A DNA stretch of 7,961 bases from Bryobacterales bacterium (GCA_025462985.1 JAOAPP010000517.1:1-7961); one strand, 5' to 3'. Counted from the stretch's first letter, positions 1 through 7,850 are shown. Notes: generated by a model not told the origin, from the sequence alone. Numbers and translations: made by a program.

Positions 1-1266
1 ATCGGGATTGGTACCCTTCTCGAACAATCTCAGCCGCTGCATCACGCCGAACCGATGCTGCTCATCCACAATCGCTAGCCCCAGCTTCGAGAACATCACG
101 TCTCCCTGCAGCAATGCGTGTGTGCCCACCACCAGCTGAATGGCCCCGCTCGCCAGCAGCCGCTTTACCTGCTGCTTCTCCTTTGCGCTCGCCGATCCGG
201 TCAGCGGAGCCACGATGTATCCCAACTTCTCCAGCAGCTTTCGGAAATACGTGAAATGCTGGTTGGCAAGAATTTCGGTAGGCGCCAGCACCGCTACCTG
301 GTACCCGTTCTCGATCGCGATGATCGCCGCTTGCGCCGCCACAATGGTTTTGCCGCTTCCCACGTCGCCCTGCAGCAGCCGGTTCATCGGATGCGGCTGC
401 TTCATATCGGCCGCAATCTCCTGCATCACTCTCTTCTGCCCGCCGGTCGGCTTGAACGGGAGCATTTTCTTGATCTGCTCTCGTACTCCATCCGTAACAA
501 CGAACGAAATCCCATTCGCCGCCTTGGCCTTCGACTTCTTGATCGCCAGCCCGCACTCCAACCAGAAAAACTCGTCGAAGATCAACCGCTGCTGGCCAGG
601 CGAGCGAAACTCGTTCAGCAGAGAAACATCGACATCCTCGCCCGGCGAATGCACTTCCTGAATGGCGCTCTTGAGATCCGGCAAATGGACGCGCTCGCGA
701 ACGCTCCGGGGCAGGGCATCCTCCGGCATATCCGCTTCCTTCAATATGCGGTCGATCAGCTTGCGAAAAACGCGCGTCGAGACCTTGCCGGCGGCCTCGT
801 AAACCGGCACAATCCGTCCACTATGCAGAAGGGCGTCATCTTCGTCGTCGTCCGACAGGACTTCCAACTCCGGCTGCACCATCAGCCTGCTGCGTTGTGC
901 CCGGTCGAACTCCACCTTACCGAACAGCGCCACCCGAGTGCCTGAGACAAGACTGTCCGCATAACGCTCGCCGTGGAACCAGCGCGCGACCAGATTGGCG
1001 CCGCTGCCGTCGTGCAGAGTAGCTTCGAAAAGTCCCAAAGAGCGCCGCCGGAAACCCGACATCTGGCTTCCGGCAACCCGCGCCAGCACGGTCGCCTTCT
1101 CTCCGGGGGCAAGCTGTGAGATGGGTTTTACGTTCCGCCTGTCCTCGTATCGAAACGGAGCGTAATAAAGAAGATCCGAAATCGTCTGCAGACCCTTGGC
1201 GGCTAACATCTCCGCGCGGGCTGGCCCGATCCCTTTTACAAACTGAAGCGGCGTGGCAAGATCCAA
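1..1266 (-). CDS. recG: ATP-dependent DNA helicase RecG (C-terminus cut by window edge)
   Basis: RecG is a monomeric double-stranded DNA translocase that remodels stalled replication forks and branch-migrates Holliday junctions in the cytoplasm. The window holds the first 422 codons of a protein normally near 700-800 residues, so helicase motifs III-VI lie outside. The translation shows an N-terminal helix-hairpin-like KGIGPARAEML (residues 11-21), the wedge/OB-fold region (about 57-140), Walker A GDVGSGKT (300-307), motif Ia APTEILANQH (328-337) and the RecG-type motif II DEQHRFGV (401-408). An in-frame TAG three codons upstream leaves TTG at 1266 as the first start. It gives MDLATPLQFVKGIGP, which fits RecG N-termini. 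Only a weak AGG lies about 8-10 nt upstream. It begins 19 nt after the stop of the DUF4097 gene, so it is probably the last or a late gene of the ECF operon. Identity is very secure; the start is fairly secure. Confidence 0.96.
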   Translation of the reverse strand, partial: MDLATPLQFVKGIGPARAEMLAAKGLQTISDLLYYAPFRYEDRRNVKPISQLAPGEKATVLARVAGSQMSGFRRRSLGLFEATLHDGSGANLVARWFHGERYADSLVSGTRVALFGKVEFDRAQRSRLMVQPELEVLSDDDEDDALLHSGRIVPVYEAAGKVSTRVFRKLIDRILKEADMPEDALPRSVRERVHLPDLKSAIQEVHSPGEDVDVSLLNEFRSPGQQRLIFDEFFWLECGLAIKKSKAKAANGISFVVTDGVREQIKKMLPFKPTGGQKRVMQEIAADMKQPHPMNRLLQGDVGSGKTIVAAQAAIIAIENGYQVAVLAPTEILANQHFTYFRKLLEKLGYIVAPLTGSASAKEKQQVKRLLASGAIQLVVGTHALLQGDVMFSKLGLAIVDEQHRFGVMQRLRLFEKGTNPD

Positions 1267-1285
1267 TTCACTAGCCTAGCGTCCG

Positions 1286-2704
1286 CTAAATCTCCTGCCC
1301 TTTTTCGGGCTTGCCGTCCGGCTCCGACGTTTTCGTCGCATCTTCGTCGGCAGTCGACTTCCTGACCGTGATGGTCCCACGGTCCGTCGTCACGCTCAGT
1401 TCCGGTCCGCTCCCAATGGAGCCATCGAGCTTCGCACCCGATCCCTGTGCCCGCTGGCTCAGCGCGCCGCCGAACTCATTTTCAATCTCGCCATGCTCCG
1501 TACTGGCGGAAAGTGCAAACCCAGCCTTCTCGGGCAGCGCCAGCTCAATGTTTCCCGATCGCGATCGCACCGATATCTTGCTCAACGGCAACCGTCCCGG
1601 CCGTAGTTCCACATCGCCTTTGTCCACAGCCAGGTCCAGCGAATCGCTGAAGCCGTTCAGCGTCACATCGGTCGAGTGCGTCGAGATCTTGGACGGACCC
1701 ACCACGTCGCGCGCCTCCAGACTGCCTCGCGCCACCGTCACCTCACCCGGCACGCGCTGCATCCCCAGTTCCGTGCGCATGCTCTCCACCCGTACCGCCT
1801 TTGCGATCTGATGGAGCGAAACTGTCCCGTTATAGTCACCGTGTACGGAGACTGCACCGGCGATCTTGCTCAAGTCCACGTCGCTACCGCGCCCGCGCAC
1901 GGTCACCGTTCCCTTCACGTTCGTGCACCGCACCAGGTCGCTCCGGTTCGTCTCCACCTTGACGTTTCCCCCAACGTCTTGGATATGCATCTCGCCGTTC
2001 TCCGAAGTCAGGTCCACATCGCCGGTGAGACCCGTCACGTCGAAGTCGCCTCCGCGGCCGGTCGCCTCCACGCTGGCGCCTCTCGGCAGAGTCAAGTCAA
2101 GTTCGGTAGTGATTTGGTTGTGCCCGCCGGCCCTGTCCTGGTTGCAGCGGATCACCACCGTGTTGCCCTGCAGCAAAACCTCTACCGGAGTCTGAGAATT
2201 CGCCCGGTCCGCTTCACCGGACTCCAGAGCCCGGACCGCCTTGCGCCCGTTTACCGTGATCGTATCCCCATCGCTGCCTACCAGCTTTGCGCTTCCGCGA
2301 AAGCTTTCGATCACCACCCGAGGCGCCTTGCCGGCCGTCTTCTGAATCGGGCTTATTGAGTAGTCGTGAGCTTGCCCGAACATCTCCATCCCATGCTCCA
2401 AGCCCACGCGCCGCCACCAGGTATCCTGCCGCCGCGCCTCCCAGTTGCCAAGGCCGGCGAAACAGATCAGGAGCACAAGAAACCAGGAGCCGCCCGAGAT
2501 ACCGTTCGGCGCAATAGGCGCGCCCCGGACCGCTCGCAGGAAAATCTCGGCCAACTGAATCACGCCCCACAGAATCAGGAAGTAGGGCCAGTCATTGGTC
2601 AGCAGTTCCGCAATCCGAAACTCAGGCGCAAAGGTGTGAATGAGAAACAGCACCCCCAGCGCGATAAGAATCAGCGGTCCGCCAATCGATCCGCGCGCCC
2701 TCAT
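1286..2704 (-). CDS. Membrane protein with LiaI/LiaF-like helices and DUF4097-type beta-repeat domain
   Basis: This 472-residue protein has two layers. Residues 8-24 and 38-57 form a two-helix LiaI/LiaF-type (DUF5668-like) hairpin with GPLILIALGVLF and WPYFLILWGV, and a third hydrophobic segment covers 72-87. From about 130 to 448 runs a repetitive beta-strand domain rich in alternating Val/Asp/Gly (for example DVTGLTGDVDLTSENGEM), typical of DUF4097 'putative adhesin' beta-helix proteins. The last 25 residues are a charged Lys/Glu/Asp tail. In families with this architecture the beta domain is usually extracytoplasmic and linked to envelope-stress sensing; no enzyme function is known or visible. 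ATG at 2704 overlaps the previous stop as ATGA, with GGGAGG about 9 nt upstream, so translation is probably coupled. The topology and the sensing role are inferred. Confidence 0.9.
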   Translation of the reverse strand: MRARGSIGGPLILIALGVLFLIHTFAPEFRIAELLTNDWPYFLILWGVIQLAEIFLRAVRGAPIAPNGISGGSWFLVLLICFAGLGNWEARRQDTWWRRVGLEHGMEMFGQAHDYSISPIQKTAGKAPRVVIESFRGSAKLVGSDGDTITVNGRKAVRALESGEADRANSQTPVEVLLQGNTVVIRCNQDRAGGHNQITTELDLTLPRGASVEATGRGGDFDVTGLTGDVDLTSENGEMHIQDVGGNVKVETNRSDLVRCTNVKGTVTVRGRGSDVDLSKIAGAVSVHGDYNGTVSLHQIAKAVRVESMRTELGMQRVPGEVTVARGSLEARDVVGPSKISTHSTDVTLNGFSDSLDLAVDKGDVELRPGRLPLSKISVRSRSGNIELALPEKAGFALSASTEHGEIENEFGGALSQRAQGSGAKLDGSIGSGPELSVTTDRGTITVRKSTADEDATKTSEPDGKPEKGQEI

Positions 2705-3027
2705 GGCCGTGGCCCTCCCGGAGGCGGCCCGGCCTGAGGAGCAGGGAAGGGGGGCGGAGCAGCGGAAGACGGCGGAGCCCCGTAAGGCGGAGTCCGATAT
2801 TGCGCAGCCCCGTAGGCCTGCGAATACTGCGGCGGGACGTACGGCGGGGGAGGTGGCGCTACCATCCGTTCAATCAGCTTCATCACGCCCAGCATGATCA
2901 GGATCAAAGGCCACGTTCGCGAAAACGGCTCAATTCCAGCCTGGTGAATCGCAAACAAAACCCCAAGTGTGATCAGCAGCACCGGACCCCGTACGGCTTG
3001 GGCCAATAGATATCGCCTAGCGTTCAT
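2701..3027 (-). CDS. Small two-helix membrane protein (DUF5668/LiaI-like) with proline-rich tail
   Basis: This is a 108-residue protein. A longer frame opens at 3096, but I chose ATG 3027 because GGCGGAGA lies 6-8 nt before it. The extra 23 upstream residues are Arg-rich, out of character, and would overlap the previous gene by 80 nt. Residues 13-30 (GPVLLITLGVLFAIH) and 38-55 (TWPLILIMLGVMKLIE) are two membrane helices joined by a short turn, the same module found in both flanking genes. Residues 57-108 are almost entirely Pro, Ala, Gly, Tyr and Gln, a disordered tail that could bind a partner or span a layer of the envelope. The start lies 11 nt inside the upstream gene and the stop overlaps the downstream start as ATGA, so it sits in the middle of a coupled operon. 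Function unknown. Confidence 0.87.
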   Translation of the reverse strand: MNARRYLLAQAVRGPVLLITLGVLFAIHQAGIEPFSRTWPLILIMLGVMKLIERMVAPPPPPYVPPQYSQAYGAAQYRTPPYGAPPSSAAPPPFPAPQAGPPPGGPRP

Positions 3028-3763
3028 GGCCAGTCTCCGCCGCGCTGCCGCCCTCTGCTTGCCGCGTATACGGCGGATTGGTAGGGGCCGCGCCAATGCT
3101 GCCCGCTGCTCCTGGACTCAATCGCGAATACAGCATCCCGGCGCCCGCCACAATCAGAATCACCGGCCAGAATCGCCCGATGGCATGGAACGAAATCAGA
3201 TGCAGCGAATCCAGCAGAAAGAAGACGCCTAGCAGAATCAGCACAATTGGCCCCACTGGCGTCCGTTCGCTGAGCCGGCTCTGCGCAATAAGGCTCGACC
3301 ACTCATCCACCGGGATTCCCATCTGCCGCTTGCGTGCCGTGTGATACGCCTCAAACGGCATATAGAAGTAGAAGGCGGCCACCAGCAGCACCAGGATCGG
3401 CTGCCCCGCTGTGTTTTCCGCCGCGCTGGCAAAGCTCATGAAGAAGCCGAAAATAACCGCGTGCACCAGTCCCTTCATGTACTGGCCGTTATAAATTGCC
3501 CCCACTCCGGGGATCAGCCCCAGCAGGAACGCCAGACCGGGGGACGTCTGCACCGGCACTGCTGCCGGACTCGGCTGCGTATACGGATTGGCCGCCGCCG
3601 CTGAAGCATATGCGTCGGCCGGGTTCGTGTAAGCCGCTACCGGCACGTGCTCAGGACAAAACACTGTGCCGTTCGCAGGGCGCTGACAGTTGACGCAGAG
3701 TGCTCTGCCACAGGTGCGGCAGTACGCCGTCGCCGGAATATCTGTATGTAAGTAGCAGTTCAT
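3017..3763 (-). CDS. B-box-type zinc finger, multi-pass membrane protein
   Basis: This 248-residue protein starts with a cytosol-type zinc-binding head: Cys3, His6, Cys15, Cys18, Cys23, Cys26, Cys36 and His39, enough for two metal sites in a B-box-like arrangement. A flexible Ala/Pro/Tyr linker (about 43-72) follows. Residues 75-145 hold hydrophobic segments with GLIPGVGAIYNGQYMKGL, which resembles the TM2-type signature, and a pair of helices around 97-113 and 122-138. Residues 169-214 (VGPIVLILLGVFFLL, FWPVILIVAGAGML) are the LiaI/LiaF-like two-helix module shared with the next two genes. ATG 3763 overlaps the anti-sigma stop as ATGA, preceded by a strong GGGGGAG about 8 nt upstream. No catalytic residues are evident. 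The zinc head could mediate protein contact or metal/redox sensing; that role is inferred from its place behind a sigma/anti-sigma pair. Confidence 0.9.
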   Translation of the reverse strand: MNCYLHTDIPATAYCRTCGRALCVNCQRPANGTVFCPEHVPVAAYTNPADAYASAAAANPYTQPSPAAVPVQTSPGLAFLLGLIPGVGAIYNGQYMKGLVHAVIFGFFMSFASAAENTAGQPILVLLVAAFYFYMPFEAYHTARKRQMGIPVDEWSSLIAQSRLSERTPVGPIVLILLGVFFLLDSLHLISFHAIGRFWPVILIVAGAGMLYSRLSPGAAGSIGAAPTNPPYTRQAEGGSAAETGHER

Positions 3764-4353
3764 CTCACTATCTCCCCCTGATTGGTCGCTCGCTTCCGCT
3801 GCTGAGTTGTGTCCTTCGCAGGGGCCGGGCGATTTTCTTCAAGCTCTCGCAATCGTGTTTCAACCTCATAAACGAGACGGATATTCTCGTAATACTTCAC
3901 TGCCCGATCTTTTACTCGAATGGCCCGGTCTTCCATGCCGCCCCAAATCCGGATCGGACTCAAATCCACGGCCTGTATATGCTGTACGCGCACCCCGGTG
4001 CATCGCTCCAGCATCGCGAACGACAGAATGGTCATCGCCATCCCCATCGCCAGCCTCGGCTGCAGAATGGGACGGAGCCAGTTGGTCACCAGCCGGCTCA
4101 CCCATCCAGGCGATTCAAACGGTTCGCGCGTCCTTCCCATCGGCATCTGAAAAGCAATCCTCGTCACCAGGTTTGGAGGAGGCTCTACATCCGCCACCCG
4201 GCTCATGAAGCTCACCGCTCCAGTGACATCGCGAAGCAGCTCTTCACACCCCGCGCAACCCGCCGCATGCTGCTCGACCTGGGCGCGCACCTCGGGCGCC
4301 AGCGTGTCATCCACGTAATCAGCAAGCAGATTGTCGAATTCCGCGCAGTTCAT
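3760..4353 (-). CDS. Zinc-binding membrane anti-sigma factor (zf-HC2/ZAS type)
   Basis: This 197-residue protein begins with the ZAS signature: Cys3, then His29-x3-Cys33-x2-Cys36, the spacing used by zinc-containing anti-sigma factors that clamp a cognate ECF sigma factor. A single membrane helix lies at about 99-116 (RLAMGMAMTILSFAML), preceded by a basic/Trp-rich stretch. The C-terminal part (about 140-175) is charged and predicted helical, probably coiled coil (KYYENIRLVYEVETRLRELEEN), and would lie on the other side of the membrane. It ends in a polar tail. It starts 8 nt after the sigma factor stop, with no strong Shine-Dalgarno, which fits coupled translation and matched amounts of the two proteins. 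Binding to the upstream sigma factor is inferred from the family and gene order. No recognisable protease cleavage site or ligand domain is seen. Confidence 0.9.
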   Translation of the reverse strand: MNCAEFDNLLADYVDDTLAPEVRAQVEQHAAGCAGCEELLRDVTGAVSFMSRVADVEPPPNLVTRIAFQMPMGRTREPFESPGWVSRLVTNWLRPILQPRLAMGMAMTILSFAMLERCTGVRVQHIQAVDLSPIRIWGGMEDRAIRVKDRAVKYYENIRLVYEVETRLRELEENRPAPAKDTTQQRKRATNQGEIVR

Positions 4354-4361
4354 ACCGACGT

Positions 4362-5042
4362 CTACACCGCGACCTTGTTCCGCCTCAACACGCGCGCCAG
4401 CTCCGCCCGCCCGCGATTCAGTCTCGATTTCACAGTCCCTTCGGGCACATTCAGCACGCGCGCAATTTCACGATACTCGAGCTCCTCGAGATCGCGTAAA
4501 ATTACCGCTTCCCGCAGCTCCGGCGACAGTTTCTGCAGCGCCGCCTGCAACAGTTCTCCCGCTTCCCGCCCCGCCACCAGCCCATCTGTCCGCGAATGCT
4601 GTTGCGTGGTTTCTTCCAATATCGACAGCTTGTCGTCGATCCCGTCCGTGACCCGTTCATTCTTGGTCCGCCTGTAGTGGTCCACCAGCAGGTTGCGCGT
4701 CAGCCGGGTCAGCCACACGCTGAATGAGCCTTCGCCCGCGCGAAAGCTTCCCAATGTCTTGAATACGCGCAGGAACACTTCCTGCGTGAGATCCTGCGCT
4801 TCCGTGTCGCGATTAGTGAACCGGTAGCAAATGGCGTAAACACGCTTGGTGTAGGTCTTGACCAGATCTTCCCAAGCGCCCTGCACTCCGGTAAGGCACT
4901 GCTCGATCAGAATGGATTCCGAATCCAACGCGTGTTTTATTCCCAAGGCGCCCGTAGCCGTTGCCCAGTTCCAGGGCGCTCTCAGTACTCCTGAGCTTAA
5001 TGAAGCATTTAAGTGTAACGAAGTGGCAGATGCGGCTGACAT
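4362..5042 (-). CDS. ECF-family (sigma-70 group 4) RNA polymerase sigma factor
   Basis: This 226-residue protein directs RNA polymerase to a specialised promoter set. Region 2 covers about 45-125, with the core-binding/-10 element DLTQEVFLRVF (84-94) and WLTRLTRNLLVDHYRR (110-125). A variable linker follows. Region 4 covers about 165-221, with LSPELREAVILRDLEELEYREIA and the helix-turn-helix VPEGTVKSRLNRGRAEL. No region 3 is present, as expected for ECF factors. The first about 40 residues are outside the conserved fold, so the start is uncertain. ATG 5042 has no clear Shine-Dalgarno. TTG 4946 would trim the tail to a more usual ECF length but also lacks one. It heads the operon with its anti-sigma factor 8 nt downstream and is probably autoregulated from the site at 5081-5107. 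The ECF subgroup cannot be assigned by eye. Confidence 0.93.
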   Translation of the reverse strand: MSAASATSLHLNASLSSGVLRAPWNWATATGALGIKHALDSESILIEQCLTGVQGAWEDLVKTYTKRVYAICYRFTNRDTEAQDLTQEVFLRVFKTLGSFRAGEGSFSVWLTRLTRNLLVDHYRRTKNERVTDGIDDKLSILEETTQQHSRTDGLVAGREAGELLQAALQKLSPELREAVILRDLEELEYREIARVLNVPEGTVKSRLNRGRAELARVLRRNKVAV

Positions 5043-5055
5043 TTGGGTTCGGGCG

Positions 5056-5070
5056 GAGCCTCAATGGCTC
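5056..5070 (-). other. Small hairpin just upstream of the ECF sigma start
   Basis: GAGCC and GGCTC form a perfect 5-bp stem around a 5-nt loop, about 14 nt before ATG 5042 and downstream of the candidate ECF promoter, so it would lie in the 5' leader. It occupies the place where a Shine-Dalgarno should be, and none is seen. It may tune translation, but a stem this short can occur by chance. Confidence 0.3.
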
Positions 5071-5080
5071 GTCACTTACC

Positions 5081-5107
5081 TAAACGCAAACTGGGCCACT
5101 AAAGTTC
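5081..5107 (-). promoter_or_regulatory. Candidate ECF-type promoter for the sigma operon
   Basis: Read on the minus strand, GAACTT (5102-5107) is followed after 15 nt by CGTTTA (5081-5086). This resembles the AAC-containing -35 and CGT-type -10 elements used by many ECF sigma factors. Transcription would start near 5075, leaving a leader of about 33 nt to ATG 5042. ECF operons are commonly autoregulated, so the position is sensible. The match is short and by eye only. Confidence 0.38.
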
Positions 5108-5292
5108 GCCGAAAACAGCAGCAACCAAGCGCCACTGGCGGGCATCTTAAGACTAGACGGGACGGGTTTATTCCGTGCCCGCTCGCCGCATCCGCTCCGC
5201 ACTGCACCCCCTACAGAGCCTGTCATGCTATCAAGTTCAGTGGAGCGTGCTTTCAATAGCTTACGTCTCAATTCAGGGTCCGTCTACCCGCT

Positions 5293-5736
5293 ATGACCTG
5301 TCCCTTTTGCGGCCACCGCGAGGATAAAGTGATCGATTCCCGCGAAAGCAAGGAGGGCGAGTCCATTCGCAGGCGTCGCCAGTGTCTGGCCTGCGAACGC
5401 CGTTTCACTACTTATGAACGTTGCGACGAAATCCCGTACATGGTCATCAAAAAAGACGGAAGGCGAGAAAAATTCGACCGGCAAAAGGTGCTTAATGGCT
5501 TGCTCCGAGCCTGTGAGAAGCGGCCGGTCGGCATGGGTAGCCTGGCGGAGCTTGTTGATGAAGCTGAAACCGCGCTCGCGGACAGCCCCGAGCGTGAACT
5601 GCCGACAACACTGTTGGGAGAGCTTCTCATGAATCGTCTCAAACTGCTGGACAAGATCGCTTACGTTCGGTTCGCCTCCGTATACCGGGATTTCCAGGAC
5701 GTCGGAGAATTTTTGAGCGAGCTGAAAACTTTGTGA
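5293..5736 (+). CDS. nrdR: Transcriptional repressor NrdR
   Basis: NrdR is a zinc- and nucleotide-dependent repressor of ribonucleotide reductase genes. It binds NrdR boxes and senses the ATP/dATP balance. The 147-residue protein has the four-cysteine zinc ribbon at Cys3, Cys6, Cys34 and Cys37 (MTCPFCGH, CLACERRFTTYE), with the family motifs EDKVIDSRE and IRRRRQC between. The ATP-cone follows from about 47 to 135, with the nucleotide-binding KKDGRREKFDRQKVLNGL and, later, RFASVYRDFQD. Length and order match the family. ATG 5293 gives the usual N-terminus directly before the first Cys-x2-Cys; only a weak CAGGG lies about 13 nt upstream. It is divergent from the ECF operon and is closed by its own terminator, so it is probably a single-gene unit. 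No ribonucleotide reductase gene lies in this window. Confidence 0.97.
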   Translation: MTCPFCGHREDKVIDSRESKEGESIRRRRQCLACERRFTTYERCDEIPYMVIKKDGRREKFDRQKVLNGLLRACEKRPVGMGSLAELVDEAETALADSPERELPTTLLGELLMNRLKLLDKIAYVRFASVYRDFQDVGEFLSELKTL

Positions 5737-5779
5737 CGGCTCCCGCAGTCTAAGTAATAGGTACAAAGTGGACACTTCC

Positions 5780-5818
5780 GGTCTGATTGGCAGTGACGCC
5801 AAGCGGACTATCTTTTTC
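5780..5818 (+). terminator. Rho-independent terminator after nrdR
   Basis: GTCTGATTGGC (5781-5791) pairs with GCCAAGCGGAC (5798-5808) through a 6-nt loop, with one G-U wobble and one A-G mismatch. A T-rich run, TATCTTTTT, follows at once. It lies 44 nt after the nrdR stop and upstream of the rpoD promoter, so it separates the two units. Confidence 0.8.
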
Positions 5819-5856
5819 GAAACCATTCGGTTTTCGCTAGGTCTTCCTTAGCAGGG

Positions 5857-5884
5857 TTTCAATCCGGGGAAAAAAGGGTATAAT
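5857..5884 (+). promoter_or_regulatory. Sigma-70-type promoter for rpoD
   Basis: A perfect TATAAT -10 box lies at 5879-5884. The best -35 at usable spacing is TTTCAA (5857-5862), 16 nt upstream, which is a weak match to TTGACA. Transcription would start near 5891. Its place between the nrdR terminator and rpoD supports the call; the -35 is the uncertain part. Confidence 0.62.
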
Positions 5885-5890
5885 TGTTGC

Positions 5891-6064
5891 GCACAAGAGA
5901 GTCAGCGGTTGCACTGGGTTCCCTGGTTGGAGTCGGCAACTGGAAGACTATCCCAACCCCTAAGCGAGAGGCATACATAGTAGATCTGGTGAAATCAGGT
6001 TCTGGTCAGGTGTCCCCTTTTCCGAAGAGTTTTATGGATGTGCAAGTAGAGGTGAATAGGTAAG
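5891..6064 (+). other. Long 5' leader of rpoD
   Basis: About 174 nt lie between the likely transcription start and the rpoD GTG. I see a possible long-range stem, GGGTT (5916-5920) with AACCC (5955-5959), around a smaller GTTG/CAAC pair. There are also close direct repeats: TCTGGT (5985-5990, 6001-6006) and TCAGGT (5995-6000, 6006-6011). A 9-codon reading frame ends just before rpoD. I do not recognise a known riboswitch class. The whole 5737-6064 gap holds, in order, the nrdR terminator, the promoter and this leader; I see no tRNA or other RNA gene in it. Confidence 0.4.
6034..6063 (+). other. Possible 9-codon leader ORF abutting rpoD
   Basis: ATG at 6034 opens a frame encoding MDVQVEVNR that stops at TAA 6061-6063, one base before the rpoD GTG at 6065. 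A purine-rich GAAGAG lies 4 nt upstream of the ATG, tight for a Shine-Dalgarno. The rpoD Shine-Dalgarno sits inside this frame. Such an arrangement could couple rpoD translation to the leader, but a frame this short also arises by chance. Confidence 0.2.
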
Positions 6065-7696
<1,632 letters not shown>

Positions 7697-7758
7697 TCCG
7701 TTCCTGAAACGCGTAACCTACTTAGCTTTTCATCCAAATATCAACGACTTCTAAATGG

Positions 7759-7767
7759 TGCTAAAAT
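7759..7767 (+). promoter_or_regulatory. Candidate extended -10 promoter for the secreted-protein gene
   Basis: TGCTAAAAT is an extended -10 (TG-N-TAAAAT) matching TATAAT at five of six positions. No convincing -35 lies 15-18 nt upstream, which extended -10 promoters can tolerate. The transcript would start near 7774 and carry the stem-loop at 7787-7849 in its leader. Confidence 0.38.
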
Positions 7768-7786
7768 TGCCACACGTGTCGTATAT

Positions 7787-7849
7787 TTCCCAGTCGAGGT
7801 GCGGGTGTAAGGACAGTTCTGTCAATCTCCGCTTCGGCTCGACCGGGAA
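7787..7849 (+). promoter_or_regulatory. Long stem-loop in the leader of the secreted-protein gene
   Basis: TTCCCAGTCGAG (7787-7798) and CTCGACCGGGAA (7838-7849) pair at 11 of 12 positions, with a single A-C mismatch. Inside, GCGG (7801-7804) can pair with CCGC (7829-7832), and GACA (7812-7815) with TGTC (7820-7823) around a GTTC tetraloop. The outer stem ends one base before the Shine-Dalgarno GGAGG (7851-7855), and no T-run follows. A leader RNA that affects ribosome access is the natural reading. I could not match it to a known riboswitch class by eye. The rest of the 7697-7861 gap holds only the promoter candidate and a short palindrome, ACACGTGT (7772-7779). Confidence 0.5.
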
Positions 7850-7850
7850 C

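Noticed and set aside
118..945. 275-codon plus-strand reading frame
   Set aside because: It lies entirely antisense to recG. Its translation is Arg/Leu/His-rich with no domain, as expected from the opposite strand of a GC-rich gene.
3028..3096. Upstream start adding 23 residues to the small two-helix protein
   Set aside because: The added residues are Arg-rich and overlap the preceding gene; the ATG at 3027 has a good Shine-Dalgarno and fits the coupled operon.
3700..4677. 325-codon plus-strand reading frame
   Set aside because: It runs antisense across three clear genes (zinc-finger protein, anti-sigma, sigma) and shows no family features or ribosome-binding site.
5130..5180. Two small hairpins in the divergent spacer (5130-5140 and 5159-5180)
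   Set aside because: The stems are short or bulged, with no T-run on either strand and no clear place in a transcript; they are likely chance in GC-rich DNA.
5080..5271. 63-codon minus-strand frame in the nrdR/ECF spacer
   Set aside because: It has no Shine-Dalgarno or recognisable sequence, and it overlaps the candidate ECF promoter; the spacer is better read as regulatory.
5220..5292. Promoter for nrdR
   Set aside because: The best candidate (TG-C-TATCAA) matches the -10 consensus poorly and no -35 fits at normal spacing, so I did not call it.
5766..5777. AAGTG/CACTT inverted repeat after nrdR
   Set aside because: It has 5-bp arms with a 2-bp centre, lies inside the nrdR 3' region and has no adjacent promoter to act on.
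5284..5826. 180-codon minus-strand reading frame
   Set aside because: It is the exact mirror of nrdR. The nrdR zinc ribbon and ATP-cone are unmistakable, and the mirror frame also runs through the nrdR terminator.
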